A stretch of 64,000 bases of DNA from DATBLE01 sp963837265 (GTDB taxonomy: Bacteria; Actinomycetota; Thermoleophilia; Gaiellales; Gaiellaceae): assembly GCA_963837265.1 (NCBI GenBank), contig CAWIMQ010000006.1:248001-312000 (forward strand), read 5' to 3'. The stretch's first letter is position 1. Each line of letters starts with the position of its first letter. Made by a program: the position numbers and the translations under genes. The notes below the pieces were generated by a model. The model was not told where the DNA came from. It did not search any database and saw nothing but the letters and a program-made list of their open reading frames with translations. Shown here in pieces: positions 33,032 through 41,601 of this stretch.

Positions 33032-34818
33032 CCGCGGGCGTCCTCGATTGCCGTCGCGGCGTTGACGAGCGCGAGATGGGTCAGCCCCTGGGGAAAGTTG
33101 CCGAGGAAGGCTCCGCTGTCCGGGTCGATCTCCTCCGAGTAGAGGCCGACATGGTTGGCGGCGGCGACGAGCTCGTCCATGAGCGCGCACGCCTCGTCCG
33201 TCTCCCCCGCCCGCGCCAGCGAGGCCGCGAGCCAGAACGAGCAGGCGAGAAATGCCCCCTCCCCGGGCGGCAGGCCGTCCTCGCCGCGGTAACGGTAGTG
33301 GAACGGCCCACCCGCCGAAAGCTCGCGCCGCACCGCCTCGATCGTGCCGCGCATGCGGGGAGACCTCGGATCCTCGCACCCGAGCAGCGCGAGGGTGAGA
33401 AGGCTGCCGTCGGCCTCGCGCAGATCGGGCGCCCTGACGAAGCTCCGGCGCTCCGCGTCCCAGCAATGCTGCTGGTAGAACGCTCTGATCTCGTCCGCCG
33501 CGGGCTGCCAGCGCCGGCGGCGATCGGGGATCGCCTCGTCCTCGGCGAGCTGGCGGGCCCGCTCGAGCGCGAGCCAGCACATCGCCTTCGACTGCGTGTA
33601 GTGCGCGGGCCGGCTGCGCACCTCCCAGATCCCCGAGTCGGCCTGCCGCCAGTTGTCCGCCACCCAGTCGGCGGTGTCGGCGATCTCACGGGCGGTGAGC
33701 CGGTCGAGCTCTCCGACGTGGCGGACGTAGCGCCAGATCGAGTCGATCGCCGAGCCGTAGATGTCCAGCTGGAGCTGCCCGAGGGCACCGTTTCCGCAGC
33801 GTGCAGGCCGCGAGCCGCGGTAGCCGGGGACGCCGAGCTCGCGCTCTCCGACGTGCGCGTCACCGTTCACCCGGTACAGCACCTGGAAGCGCGGCTGGGT
33901 CAGCCGCGACGCGTGCATCAGCCACGAGAAGAACGCGTGCGCCTCGTCGTCGTAGCCGAGCCGGATCAGGGCGTCGAGGGTCCACGTGGAGTCGCGCACC
34001 CACGAGAACCGGTAGTCCCAGTTCCGCTCTCCGCCGAGGCGCTCCGGCAGCGACGTCGTCGGCGCCGCCACGATCGCGCCCGACGGAGCGAAGACGAGGA
34101 GCTTCAGGACCAGCGCGCTGCGGACGACAGCGTCGCGCCAGGGACCCTCGTAGCGTGCGCGCGCGGCCCACTCCCGCCAGAAGGCGGCCGTGCGCTCGAG
34201 GGAGCGGCACGCCTGGTCTCGCGTGACGAGGACGAGGGGCTCCTGGTGGGCGGCCGCGAGCGCGAAGACGGCCCGGGCTCCGTCGCCGAGCTCGAAGGAG
34301 CCGGCCGCTCCCTGCCGGTGTACCGCCGCCTCGCCGGCGTCCCAGGCAGCGAGGGCGACCGCGTCGTGCCGCCTCGTGAAGACCAGCCGTCCGTGCCGGC
34401 TCGACACTCGCGCGGTCGCGTTCCCCTCGTACCCGAACCGAGGGTCGACCGACCATCGCATCGACACCCGCCCCGCCTCGCCCCGGACCATCCGGACGAG
34501 CTCCCGCATCGGCGCTCGAACCGTGCGATCCGCCAGCGTCAGAGCATCGGTGACGCGCACGGTCCCGCCCGCGGCCCGGAACGTCGTCTCGACGACGTTC
34601 GTGCCGGGAAGGTAGCGCTGCTCGCTCTCGAAGGGCTCGGCCGGCTCGAGGCGGAAGGCGCCCCCCTCCGGGTCGAGCAGCCGCCCGAAGACGGGCGGAG
34701 AGTCCATGTTCGGGAGGCAGAGCCAGTCGATCGAGCCGTCGCGGGCGACCAGGGCGCAGGTCCGGCCGTCCCCGAGGGCGGCGTAGTCGCGAATCGGCAT
34801 GTACCCGTCGGTTCGCAT
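33028..34818 (-). CDS. Glycoside hydrolase family 15 protein (glucoamylase/trehalase-like)
   Basis: This 596-aa protein has the N-terminal trehalase-like beta domain (ALVARDGSIDWLCLPNMDSP) and the (alpha/alpha)6 GH15 barrel with ERNWDYRFSWVRDSTWTLDAL, DIYGSAIDSIW and DSGIWEVRSRPAHYTQSK. In actinobacteria this layout often hydrolyses trehalose or starch-like glucans in the cytosol; no signal peptide is seen. The ATG at 34818 is used; an internal ATG at 34800 is possible. It is divergent from a second GH15 gene across 65 bases. Confidence 0.9.
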   Translation of the reverse strand: MRTDGYMPIRDYAALGDGRTCALVARDGSIDWLCLPNMDSPPVFGRLLDPEGGAFRLEPAEPFESEQRYLPGTNVVETTFRAAGGTVRVTDALTLADRTVRAPMRELVRMVRGEAGRVSMRWSVDPRFGYEGNATARVSSRHGRLVFTRRHDAVALAAWDAGEAAVHRQGAAGSFELGDGARAVFALAAAHQEPLVLVTRDQACRSLERTAAFWREWAARARYEGPWRDAVVRSALVLKLLVFAPSGAIVAAPTTSLPERLGGERNWDYRFSWVRDSTWTLDALIRLGYDDEAHAFFSWLMHASRLTQPRFQVLYRVNGDAHVGERELGVPGYRGSRPARCGNGALGQLQLDIYGSAIDSIWRYVRHVGELDRLTAREIADTADWVADNWRQADSGIWEVRSRPAHYTQSKAMCWLALERARQLAEDEAIPDRRRRWQPAADEIRAFYQQHCWDAERRSFVRAPDLREADGSLLTLALLGCEDPRSPRMRGTIEAVRRELSAGGPFHYRYRGEDGLPPGEGAFLACSFWLAASLARAGETDEACALMDELVAAANHVGLYSEEIDPDSGAFLGNFPQGLTHLALVNAATAIEDARG

Positions 34819-34868
34819 GGCCACCACCTGCCCACATCGCACTCCTGCGAAAAGCAGCCGCGGGCATC

Positions 34869-34874
34869 TACTGT
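34869..34874 (+). promoter_or_regulatory. -10-like box for second GH15 gene
   Basis: TACTGT lies nine bases before the ATG at 34884 and no ribosome binding site is present, so a leaderless or nearly leaderless transcript is likely. The opposite GH15 gene starts 50 bases away in the other direction. Confidence 0.4.
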
Positions 34875-34883
34875 CCGTCGAGC

Positions 34884-36674
34884 ATGCGGATCGAGGACTA
34901 CGGGCTGATCGGAGACCTCCAGACCGCGGCCCTCGTCTCGCTCGCGGGGTCGATCGACTGGCTCTGCCTGCCGCGCTTCGACTCGGAGGCCTGCTTCGCC
35001 GCGCTGCTCGGCAACCCGGAGCACGGGCGCTGGCTGGTCGCGCCGAGGGCCGAGTCGACGGGCGTGGAGCGGCGCTATCTCCCGGACACTCTCGTCCTGG
35101 AGACCATCTTCCGGACGGAGGAGGGGGCGGTGCGGCTGCTCGACTTCATGCCGCCGCGGCGCGAGAACCCCGTGCTGGTGCGAATCGTCGAGGGGCTGCG
35201 CGGGCGGGTCGAGGTCGGGACCGAGCTCGCGTTTCGCTTCGAGTACGGATCGGCCGTCCCGTGGGTCCGGCGCCGGGACGACGCCTGGTTCGCCGTCGCC
35301 GGTCCCCACGCGGTCCGCATCGAGAGCGACATCGAGCTTCGCGGAGAGGACTTCACCAGCGTCGGGTCGACCGCCGTGTCGGCAGGAGAGCGGCTGTCGT
35401 TCGCGCTCGCCTGGTTCGCGTCGCACCGTGCGCCGCCCGCCCCGGTCGACGCCGACCACGCGCTGGCGGAGACCGAGGCGTTCTGGCGGGACTGGTCCGA
35501 TCGCTGCACCTATCGCGGGGAGTGGCAGGAGCCGGTTCGCAGCTCGATCCGCGTGCTGAAGGCGCTCACGTACGAGCCGACCGGCGGGATCGTCGCGGCG
35601 CCGACCGCCTCCCTGCCGGAGTGGATCGGCAGCTCGAGAAACTGGGACTACCGGTACTGCTGGCTTCGCGACGCGACCCTCACCCTCGTCGCCCTGATCG
35701 ACACGGGCTACCTCGACGAGGCGAGGGGCTGGCGCGAGTGGCTGTTCCGGGCCGCCGCCGGCCGGCCCGCCGACCTCCAGATCATGTACGGAGTCGCGGG
35801 CGAGCGGCGGCTGGCCGAGTACGAGGCGACCTGGCTGCCCGGCTACGAGGGCTCGACACCGGTGCGGATCGGGAACGAGGCCTCCGAGCAGGTGCAGCTC
35901 GACGTGTACGGCGAGATCATCGACGCGTTCACGACCGCCCGCATGCACGGCCTCGAGGCATCCGACCACGCCTGGCGACTGTCGATCAACCTGCTCGAGT
36001 TCCTGGAGGTGGCCTGGCGCCAGCCCGACTCGGGGATCTGGGAGGTCCGCGGCCCGAGCCGGCACTTCACCCACTCGAAGGTGATGGCGTGGGTGGCGTT
36101 CGACCGGGCCGTCCGCACGACCGAGGCCTGGGGCCGCGAGGGGCCGGCCGGCCACTGGCGCGCGGTTCGCGACGAGATCCACGCGGACGTCTGCCGCAGC
36201 GGCTTCGATCCGGAGCTCGGCTCCTTCGTCCAGTCGTACGGCTCGAAGCGCCTGGACGCGAGCCTGCTCCTGGTCCCGCTGGTCGGCTTCCTGCCGATCG
36301 ACGACGAGCGGGTCGTCGGGACGATCGAGGCGATCGGCAAGGGGCTCTCGCATGAGGGCCTGATCACCCGCTACGAGGCGGACGACGAGAACGTGGACGT
36401 CGACGGCCTCCCGCCCGGTGAGGGCGTCTTCCTGCCCTGCTCGTTCTGGTATGCAGCGTGCCTCGCGCTCCTCGGCCGCACGGACGAGGCGCGGGAGCTC
36501 TTCACGCGCCTGCTCGCGTTGCGCAACGACCTGGGCCTGGTCTCGGAGGAGTACGACCCCGCGACCGGCCGGATGCTCGGCAACTTCCCGCAGGCGTTCA
36601 CCCACCTGACGCTCGTCGGCTGCGCGCTCGTCCTCGACCGCGGCGAGCCCGCCATGCGACCCGACCGCCGCTAG
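34884..36674 (+). CDS. Second GH15 glycoside hydrolase, divergent paralogue
   Basis: Also 596 aa, with the same two-domain layout: MRIEDYGLIGDLQTAALVSL, AGSIDWLCLPRFDSE in the beta domain, then SRNWDYRYCWLRDATLTLVAL, DVYGEIIDAF and DSGIWEVRGPSRHFTHSK in the barrel. It is a paralogue of the divergent gene but clearly different in sequence, so the pair probably differs in substrate. It has no signal peptide. Its stop is 12 bases from the convergent dnaE2 stop. Confidence 0.9.
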   Translation: MRIEDYGLIGDLQTAALVSLAGSIDWLCLPRFDSEACFAALLGNPEHGRWLVAPRAESTGVERRYLPDTLVLETIFRTEEGAVRLLDFMPPRRENPVLVRIVEGLRGRVEVGTELAFRFEYGSAVPWVRRRDDAWFAVAGPHAVRIESDIELRGEDFTSVGSTAVSAGERLSFALAWFASHRAPPAPVDADHALAETEAFWRDWSDRCTYRGEWQEPVRSSIRVLKALTYEPTGGIVAAPTASLPEWIGSSRNWDYRYCWLRDATLTLVALIDTGYLDEARGWREWLFRAAAGRPADLQIMYGVAGERRLAEYEATWLPGYEGSTPVRIGNEASEQVQLDVYGEIIDAFTTARMHGLEASDHAWRLSINLLEFLEVAWRQPDSGIWEVRGPSRHFTHSKVMAWVAFDRAVRTTEAWGREGPAGHWRAVRDEIHADVCRSGFDPELGSFVQSYGSKRLDASLLLVPLVGFLPIDDERVVGTIEAIGKGLSHEGLITRYEADDENVDVDGLPPGEGVFLPCSFWYAACLALLGRTDEARELFTRLLALRNDLGLVSEEYDPATGRMLGNFPQAFTHLTLVGCALVLDRGEPAMRPDRR

Positions 36675-36685
36675 ACGGGCCCGCG

Positions 36686-39600
36686 CTACCGGTGGCCGAA
36701 GTGGTGCGCGCGCGGGAGCGCCGCCTGCACCTCGGCGAGGCCCGCGACCTCCCGCGCCAGCGGGCCGAGGGTCTCGAGCGTTCGAACGAGAACCGAAACC
36801 GCCCCGGGGCGGTTTCCCCGGCCGTTCCGCTCGAGGCGTCCGCGGGCGAGGAGGAGCGGCTCCGCCCGCACGAGCGGGCGGAAACGCTCGTAGACGGGCG
36901 GTGGGACGATCAGGTTGATCTGGCCGCCCTCGTCCTCGAGCAGCATGAAGACGACGCCGTTCGCAGTCGCCGGGCGCTGCCTGGCGACCGTGAGCCCGGC
37001 GACTGCGACCTCCCCGCCGGGATGCTCCGGGAGGTCCCGGCTCGCCATGACGTCCGGCGGCAGGTGCGGGCGGAGGAGCTCCAGCGGGTGGGGGCCGACC
37101 GAGACGCCGGTCAGGCCGTAGTCGGCGAGCATCCGCTCCCAGTCGCTCTGCGCGGGCAGATCCGGGACGGGCGCGGTCGGCTCGAGCGGCAGCGCGAGCT
37201 GGACCGCCCCGCCGCCTGCGCGCGTGGGGCGAGGAGCGACTCCCATGCGCCACAGCAGCTCACGGCGCTGCCCGAACAGGTCGCATGCCCCGGACGCGAC
37301 GAGTGACTCCAGAGCCGCCCGGTCGACGGAGGCGCGCTGGGCGAAGTCCAGGATGCTCGAGTACGGCTGCCCGCCGGCGACCGTCTCCGCCTCCTGCTCG
37401 CCGACCGAGCGCACGTACCCGAGGCCGATCCGTACGGCGCCGTCCTCGATCAGACAGCTCGCGCCGCTCAGGTTGACGTCCGGCGGGCGCACCTCCACCC
37501 CGCGCCGCTGCGCGTCGCGGACGAGGCTCGCCGGTGGATAGAAGCCCATCGGCTGGGCGTTGAGGAGCGCGCACAGGAACTCGGCCGGGTAGTGGTGGCG
37601 CAGCCATGCGGACTGGTAGGCGAGAAGCGCGAACGCGGCCGAATGCGACTTCGGGAAGCCGAATCCCGAGAAGCCGGCGAGCCTGTCGTAGATGCGGTTT
37701 GCAAGCTCTGCGTCCACGCCGTGTGCCAACGCTCCCGCGACGAAACGCTCTCGCCACGCCTCCAGGGCGTCGCGGGAGCGCTTGCGGCTCATCGCCCGCC
37801 GTAGCCCCTCCGCCTCGCCGACGGTGAAGCCGGCGAGTGCCATCGCCACCTCCAGCACCTGGTCCTGGAAGACGACGACGCCGAGGGTCTCACGGAGCGG
37901 CTCGGCAAGCGACGGGTGGTCGACCTCGGGGACGTACGACGGGTCCTCGCGCAGGCGCTGGCGGCGCTCGACGTACGGGTGGACGGCGCCTCCCTGGATC
38001 GGGCCGGGCCGCACGAGCGCGACCTCGATCGTCAGGTCGTCGAGGTTCTCCGGGCGGGTGCGCAGGAGCATCTGCATCTGGGCACGGCTCTCGATCTGGA
38101 AGACGCCGACCGTGTCCGCGCGCTGGATCTCGGCGTAGACCGCGTCGTCGTCGAGGGGGATCCGGGAGAGGTCGAGCGTCTCCGAGCGCAGGCGCGCGAC
38201 CCGGTCGACGCAGTCCTCGACCGCCGAGAGCATTCCGAGTCCGAGCAGGTCGATCTTCAGGAAGCCGGCGTCGGCGCAGGAGTCCTTGTCCCACTGGCAG
38301 ATCTGCCGCGCCTCCATCGCCGCAGGCTGCACCGGGACGAGCTCGACGAGTGGCCGGCTGGAGATCACCATCCCGCCCGGGTGCTGCGAGATGTGCCTCG
38401 GAAGGCCGGCGATCTCGCGGGCGAGCTCGCCGAGCGCCCGCCAGCGGGCGGAATCGTGGTCGCCGGGGAGCCGGTCGACCTCCTCGGCGACGCGGTACGG
38501 GTTCCCCTCGGTCACGCGAGCCAGGCGCTCGAGCTCGGCGGATGGAAGGCCGAGCGCCTTGCCGAGATCGCGGATCGCGCCTCGCGAGTGGTACGTCGAG
38601 AAGCTCGCGACGAGCGCGGCGTGCTCGCGGCCGTACCGCTCGATGACGCGGACGATCAGCTGCTCGCGGATGTCACGTGGGAAGTCGAGGTCGATGTCGG
38701 GAACCGAGGCGAGCTCGCGGTTGAGGAAGCGGCCGAGCGAGAGATCCGCCTCCACGGGGTCCACGTGAGAGAGCCCGGTCAGATAGCAGACGATCGACCC
38801 GACGGAGCTGCCGCGGCCCCTGCCGGGCGGGAGCGCGTGCCGCGGCGAGCCCGGCCCGCGCACCTCGAGCGCCACCTCGCGGGCGAGCTCGAGCACCTCC
38901 CAGTGGAGGAGGAAGAAGCCCGACAGCCCTAGCTCCGAGATGAGAGCGAGCTCCTCTCGCAGCCGGGCCTCCGCCCGTCTGCGATAGCGAGAGCCGTTGT
39001 AACGATCCTTGAATTCGCTCTCGCAGACCGCACGCAAGCTGGCCGTCCGGGGTCTCGAAGCCTTCGGAGAAGTCGGGGTAGCGGTAGCCGAGCTCCTGCG
39101 TGAGGTCGAAGGTCAGGCCCGCCGCGATCTCCCCGGTACGCAGGGCGGCCTCGCGGTCGAGCCGGTCGAGCGCCCCGCCGGGCGGGAGCAGCACCGACTC
39201 GTGGTTGCCGCGGCGCTCCGGCTCGCAGCCGTCGAGGGAGGTGCGGCAGCGGATCGCGACGAGCGCGTCCTGGAGCGCCGCGCGCCGCTCGTGGTGGGCG
39301 TGGACGTCGCCGGTGGCGACGGTGGCGACCCCGAGGTCGCGGGCGAGCTCGCGCAGGCGGGCGTTCCGGCGCGCGTCGCCGCGCTCGTAGGGCCGCTGGA
39401 GCTCGACGTAGAAGCGGTCGCGGCCGAACGCCGCCGCGACGAGCGCGGCGTCGTTCGGTCTCGTCACCCCCAGGCCTCTTCGAGCGCAGCCCGAGAGGCA
39501 GACGAGCCCTTCGCTCTGCTCGAGCAGCGACTCCAGCGGGAGCGCGGGGGGCAGCGGCTCGTCTCCGCTCCGGCACCGGCCAAGCCGGTGCCTCCGCTCC

Positions 39601-39941
39601 TGGGCGGCTCCGTCCAGCCTACGCCGCGCGCCCGGTCTCGGCCGCGTGCCCGCGTGCGCCTCGGTCAGGAGACGGCACAGGCTCGCGTAGCCCCGCGGCG
39701 TCTCGACGAGGAGCGTGACGTGGACGCCGCCTTCGAGAGTGATCTCCGCGCCGGTGATCGGCCGGACGCCGAACGTCTTCGCCGCGTGCGCGAACTCCAG
39801 CGATCCGTACACGCCGTCGTGATCGGTGAGCGCGAGCGCCTCGTGCCCGAGCTCGGCCGCCCGCGCGGCCAGCTCCTCGGGCAGCGAGGCGCCGTCGAGA
39901 AACGAATAGGCTGAGTGGCAGTGCAGCTCGACGTACCCCAC
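36686..39941 (-). pseudogene. dnaE2: Error-prone DNA polymerase III alpha subunit, DnaE2, interrupted by a one-base frameshift
   Basis: The N-terminal part (39941 to about 39035) has the PHP domain (ELHCHSAYSFLDGAS, LTDHDGVYGS, TGDVHAHH); the rest (about 39037 to 36686) is the polymerase with the catalytic VPDIDLDFPRD, GRGSSVGSIVCYLTGL and GFPKSHSAAFALLAYQSAWL, plus the C-terminal OB fold. The frames meet in CAGCTTGCG (39041-39033): removing one T gives QLRAVCESEF, exactly the expected continuity. It is therefore one gene with a one-base insertion, either a real mutation or a read error. Both parts otherwise look intact. DnaE2 is the mutagenic polymerase of SOS translesion synthesis, working with ImuB. 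Confidence 0.88.
39907..39912 (+). promoter_or_regulatory. -10-like box for bicupin gene inside dnaE2
   Basis: TAGGCT lies eight bases before GTG 39921, inside the first codons of the divergent dnaE2 gene. No Shine-Dalgarno sequence is seen, so a leaderless transcript is likely. Confidence 0.4.
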
Positions 39942-40700
39942 GCGCTGCTCCTAGCCCCCGGGGGAGGCGAGACGATCACCGACCGTCCCGAGCGGGCGAT
40001 CCGGCTCCTGCTCGCCCACGAGTGGCTGGACGTGACGTGGTCGCGGTACGAGCCGGGTGAGCGCGGCCCGGGACCGCACGTCCACCGCGAGCACGTGGAC
40101 TCGTTCTTCGTCCTCGAGGGCGAGCTGCTCTTCGGCCTGGGCCCCGACGTCGGGGAGGTGCGGGCGCCGGCCGGGACGTTCGTCTCCGTCCCGCAGAACG
40201 TCGTCCACACGTTCCGCAACGGGAGCGACCGGACGGCCGTCTACCTCAACTTCCACTCGCCGAGCGGCGGGTTCGCCGACTACCTCGTGGGCCGCGACGA
40301 CCGCTTCGACAGCTTCGATCCACCCGCCGACGGCGGCAGGCCGGCCTCGCTCGCGATCGTCAACCCGCCCGGCGAGGGCGAGCGATTCGTCCGCAAGAGC
40401 CGCGTGAACGTGATCAAGGGCGAGCTGCCGGAGGTCTCCGCGTTCCGGCTCGCGGTCGAGCCCTCCTGGGAGGGCGTCGGCGCGCACGAGCATCCCGACC
40501 AGGTGGACACGTTCTTCGTCCTCGAGGGCGAGATGGGGTTCCTCGTCGGGGACGAGACGGTCCGCGCCGGGGAAGGGTCGTTCTACGTCGCTCCACCGGG
40601 CGTCAGGCACGGCGTCGTCAACGACCCCGCCCGGGAGGCGGTCTTCCTGAACGTCCACGCCCCGGATACGGGCTTCGCCGAGAGCATCCGCCGCCGCTAA
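39921..40700 (+). CDS. Bicupin protein
   Basis: This 259-aa protein has two cupin domains. The first shows GPGPHVHREHVDSFFVLEGEL and VPQNVVHTFRN; the second GVGAHEHPDQVDTFFVLEGEM and VAPPGVRHGVVN. Each has the His/Glu metal ligands, so both sites probably bind a metal. The substrate is unknown. GTG at 39921 is chosen from the -10 box; the start overlaps the start of dnaE2 on the other strand by about 21 bases. It separates dnaE2 from imuB. Confidence 0.8.
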   Translation: MQLDVPHALLLAPGGGETITDRPERAIRLLLAHEWLDVTWSRYEPGERGPGPHVHREHVDSFFVLEGELLFGLGPDVGEVRAPAGTFVSVPQNVVHTFRNGSDRTAVYLNFHSPSGGFADYLVGRDDRFDSFDPPADGGRPASLAIVNPPGEGERFVRKSRVNVIKGELPEVSAFRLAVEPSWEGVGAHEHPDQVDTFFVLEGEMGFLVGDETVRAGEGSFYVAPPGVRHGVVNDPAREAVFLNVHAPDTGFAESIRRR

Positions 40701-40774
40701 GGAGTGGGTGGTCGTCCCCGCGGTCAACGCCTCCAGGCGGCCGGGGCTGGCCGAGCAGGCGCTCACGCAGCGCC

Positions 40775-40990
40775 TCACTTGAACGTCCAGTGCTCGGGGT
40801 GGGCACGGATCGCCGCCCGGGCGAAGACGATCCGGCCGATCGCGTGCACGTGGAAGGCGAGCTCGTCGAGGTCGGCCGGGTGCGCCTGGGGAAGGCTCTT
40901 GAACCTCACGTAGACCTGTCCGGCCAGCTTCGCGACCTCGATCTCCTCCTGCGTCAGGCCCTGGACGGTCATGTCCGCCAGCTCGGCCAC
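40775..40990 (-). CDS. Small hypothetical protein in the imuB operon
   Basis: This 71-aa protein (VQGLTQEEIEVAKLAGQVYV, AHPADLDELAFHVHAIGRIV) looks mostly helical and has no recognised domain. The GTG at 40990 directly follows the stop of the DUF6504-like gene (TGAGTG), so the two are translated together. Membership in the imuB damage operon is inferred from position and strand. Confidence 0.6.
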   Translation of the reverse strand: MAELADMTVQGLTQEEIEVAKLAGQVYVRFKSLPQAHPADLDELAFHVHAIGRIVFARAAIRAHPEHWTFK

Positions 40991-41218
40991 TCACGCTCCC
41001 CTCTGCGAGAACCAGCAACCCTGCTCCTGGTCGCGGAAGACGACGACGTTCTGGCCGCTCCGGAGCACGACCTCGAAGTAGCGCCGGCTGACCGGCTCCT
41101 CGGTCCACCAGCGGTCGACGACGCGCCACTCCTCGCGGACGACCTCGACCGCCAGCCGATTTACCCGGCGCGGCGCCCCGTCGAGCCCTTCCTCGACGAG
41201 GGCATGCCGCGGCTCGGA
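40991..41218 (-). CDS. DUF6504-like protein, start codon apparently lost to the repeat
   Basis: The frame encodes RFSEPRHALVEEGLDGAPRR, then VREEWRVVDRWWTEEPVSRR and VVLRSGQNVVVFRDQEQGCW, matching small DUF6504 proteins that often neighbour ImuB/DinB-type genes. The family usually begins M(R)RFVSEPI; here the sequence becomes the 120-bp repeat right at this point (41221), and no start codon precedes RFSEP. The only in-frame starts lie inside the repeat. It may be a remnant, or it may initiate within the repeat. Confidence 0.5.
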   Translation of the reverse strand, partial: SEPRHALVEEGLDGAPRRVNRLAVEVVREEWRVVDRWWTEEPVSRRYFEVVLRSGQNVVVFRDQEQGCWFSQRGA

Positions 41219-41220
41219 AA

Positions 41221-41575
41221 AACGGGGGAACCCGTGGTTCCCCCGTTGACCCCCTCCTTCTGCGGAACGGGGAGCCGGGCCGCCCTCGGGCTCCGCTCGG
41301 GCAAAGCCCGGCTCCGCCCGCACAGGTTGGCGAGTGTCAGAACGGGGGAACCCGGGTTCCCCCGTTGACCCCCTCCTTCTCCGGAACGGGGAGCCGGGCC
41401 GCCCTCGGGCTCCGCTCGGGCAAAGCCCGGCTCCGCCCGCACAGGTTGGCGAGTGTCAGAACGGGGGAACCCGTGGTTCCCCCGTTGACCCCCTCCTTCT
41501 CCGGAACGGGGAGCCGGGCCGCCCTCGGGCTCCGCTCGGGCAAAGCCCGGCTCCGCCCGCACAGGTTGGCGAGTG
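41221..41575 (-). repeat. Three tandem copies of the ~120-bp palindromic repeat
   Basis: Copies begin at 41221, 41341 and 41460 and differ by only a few bases (copy 2 lacks one base in the palindrome centre, and copy 1 has GCGGAACG for CCGGAACG). Each carries a 12-bp stem AACGGGGGAACC / GGTTCCCCCGTT and a second stem GAGCCGGGC / GCCCGGCTC. Reading frames stay open through the repeats on both strands but have no initiation signals and give only Pro/Arg-rich repeats, so I treat them as non-coding. The array fills the gap between imuB and its operon partners, and it is the only gene-free stretch over 300 bases. Confidence 0.9.
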
Positions 41576-41601
41576 GCTCCATCAAACACTGTGCTGAATC
41601 G

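Noticed and set aside
39033..39041. Programmed +1 frameshift in dnaE2
   Set aside because: The slip CTT to TTG is possible, but there is no rare codon, stop codon or pairing that would drive it; a plain insertion or read error is simpler.
41221..41575. Possible CRISPR array
   Set aside because: The units are about 120 bp and joined directly, with no unique spacers and no cas genes.
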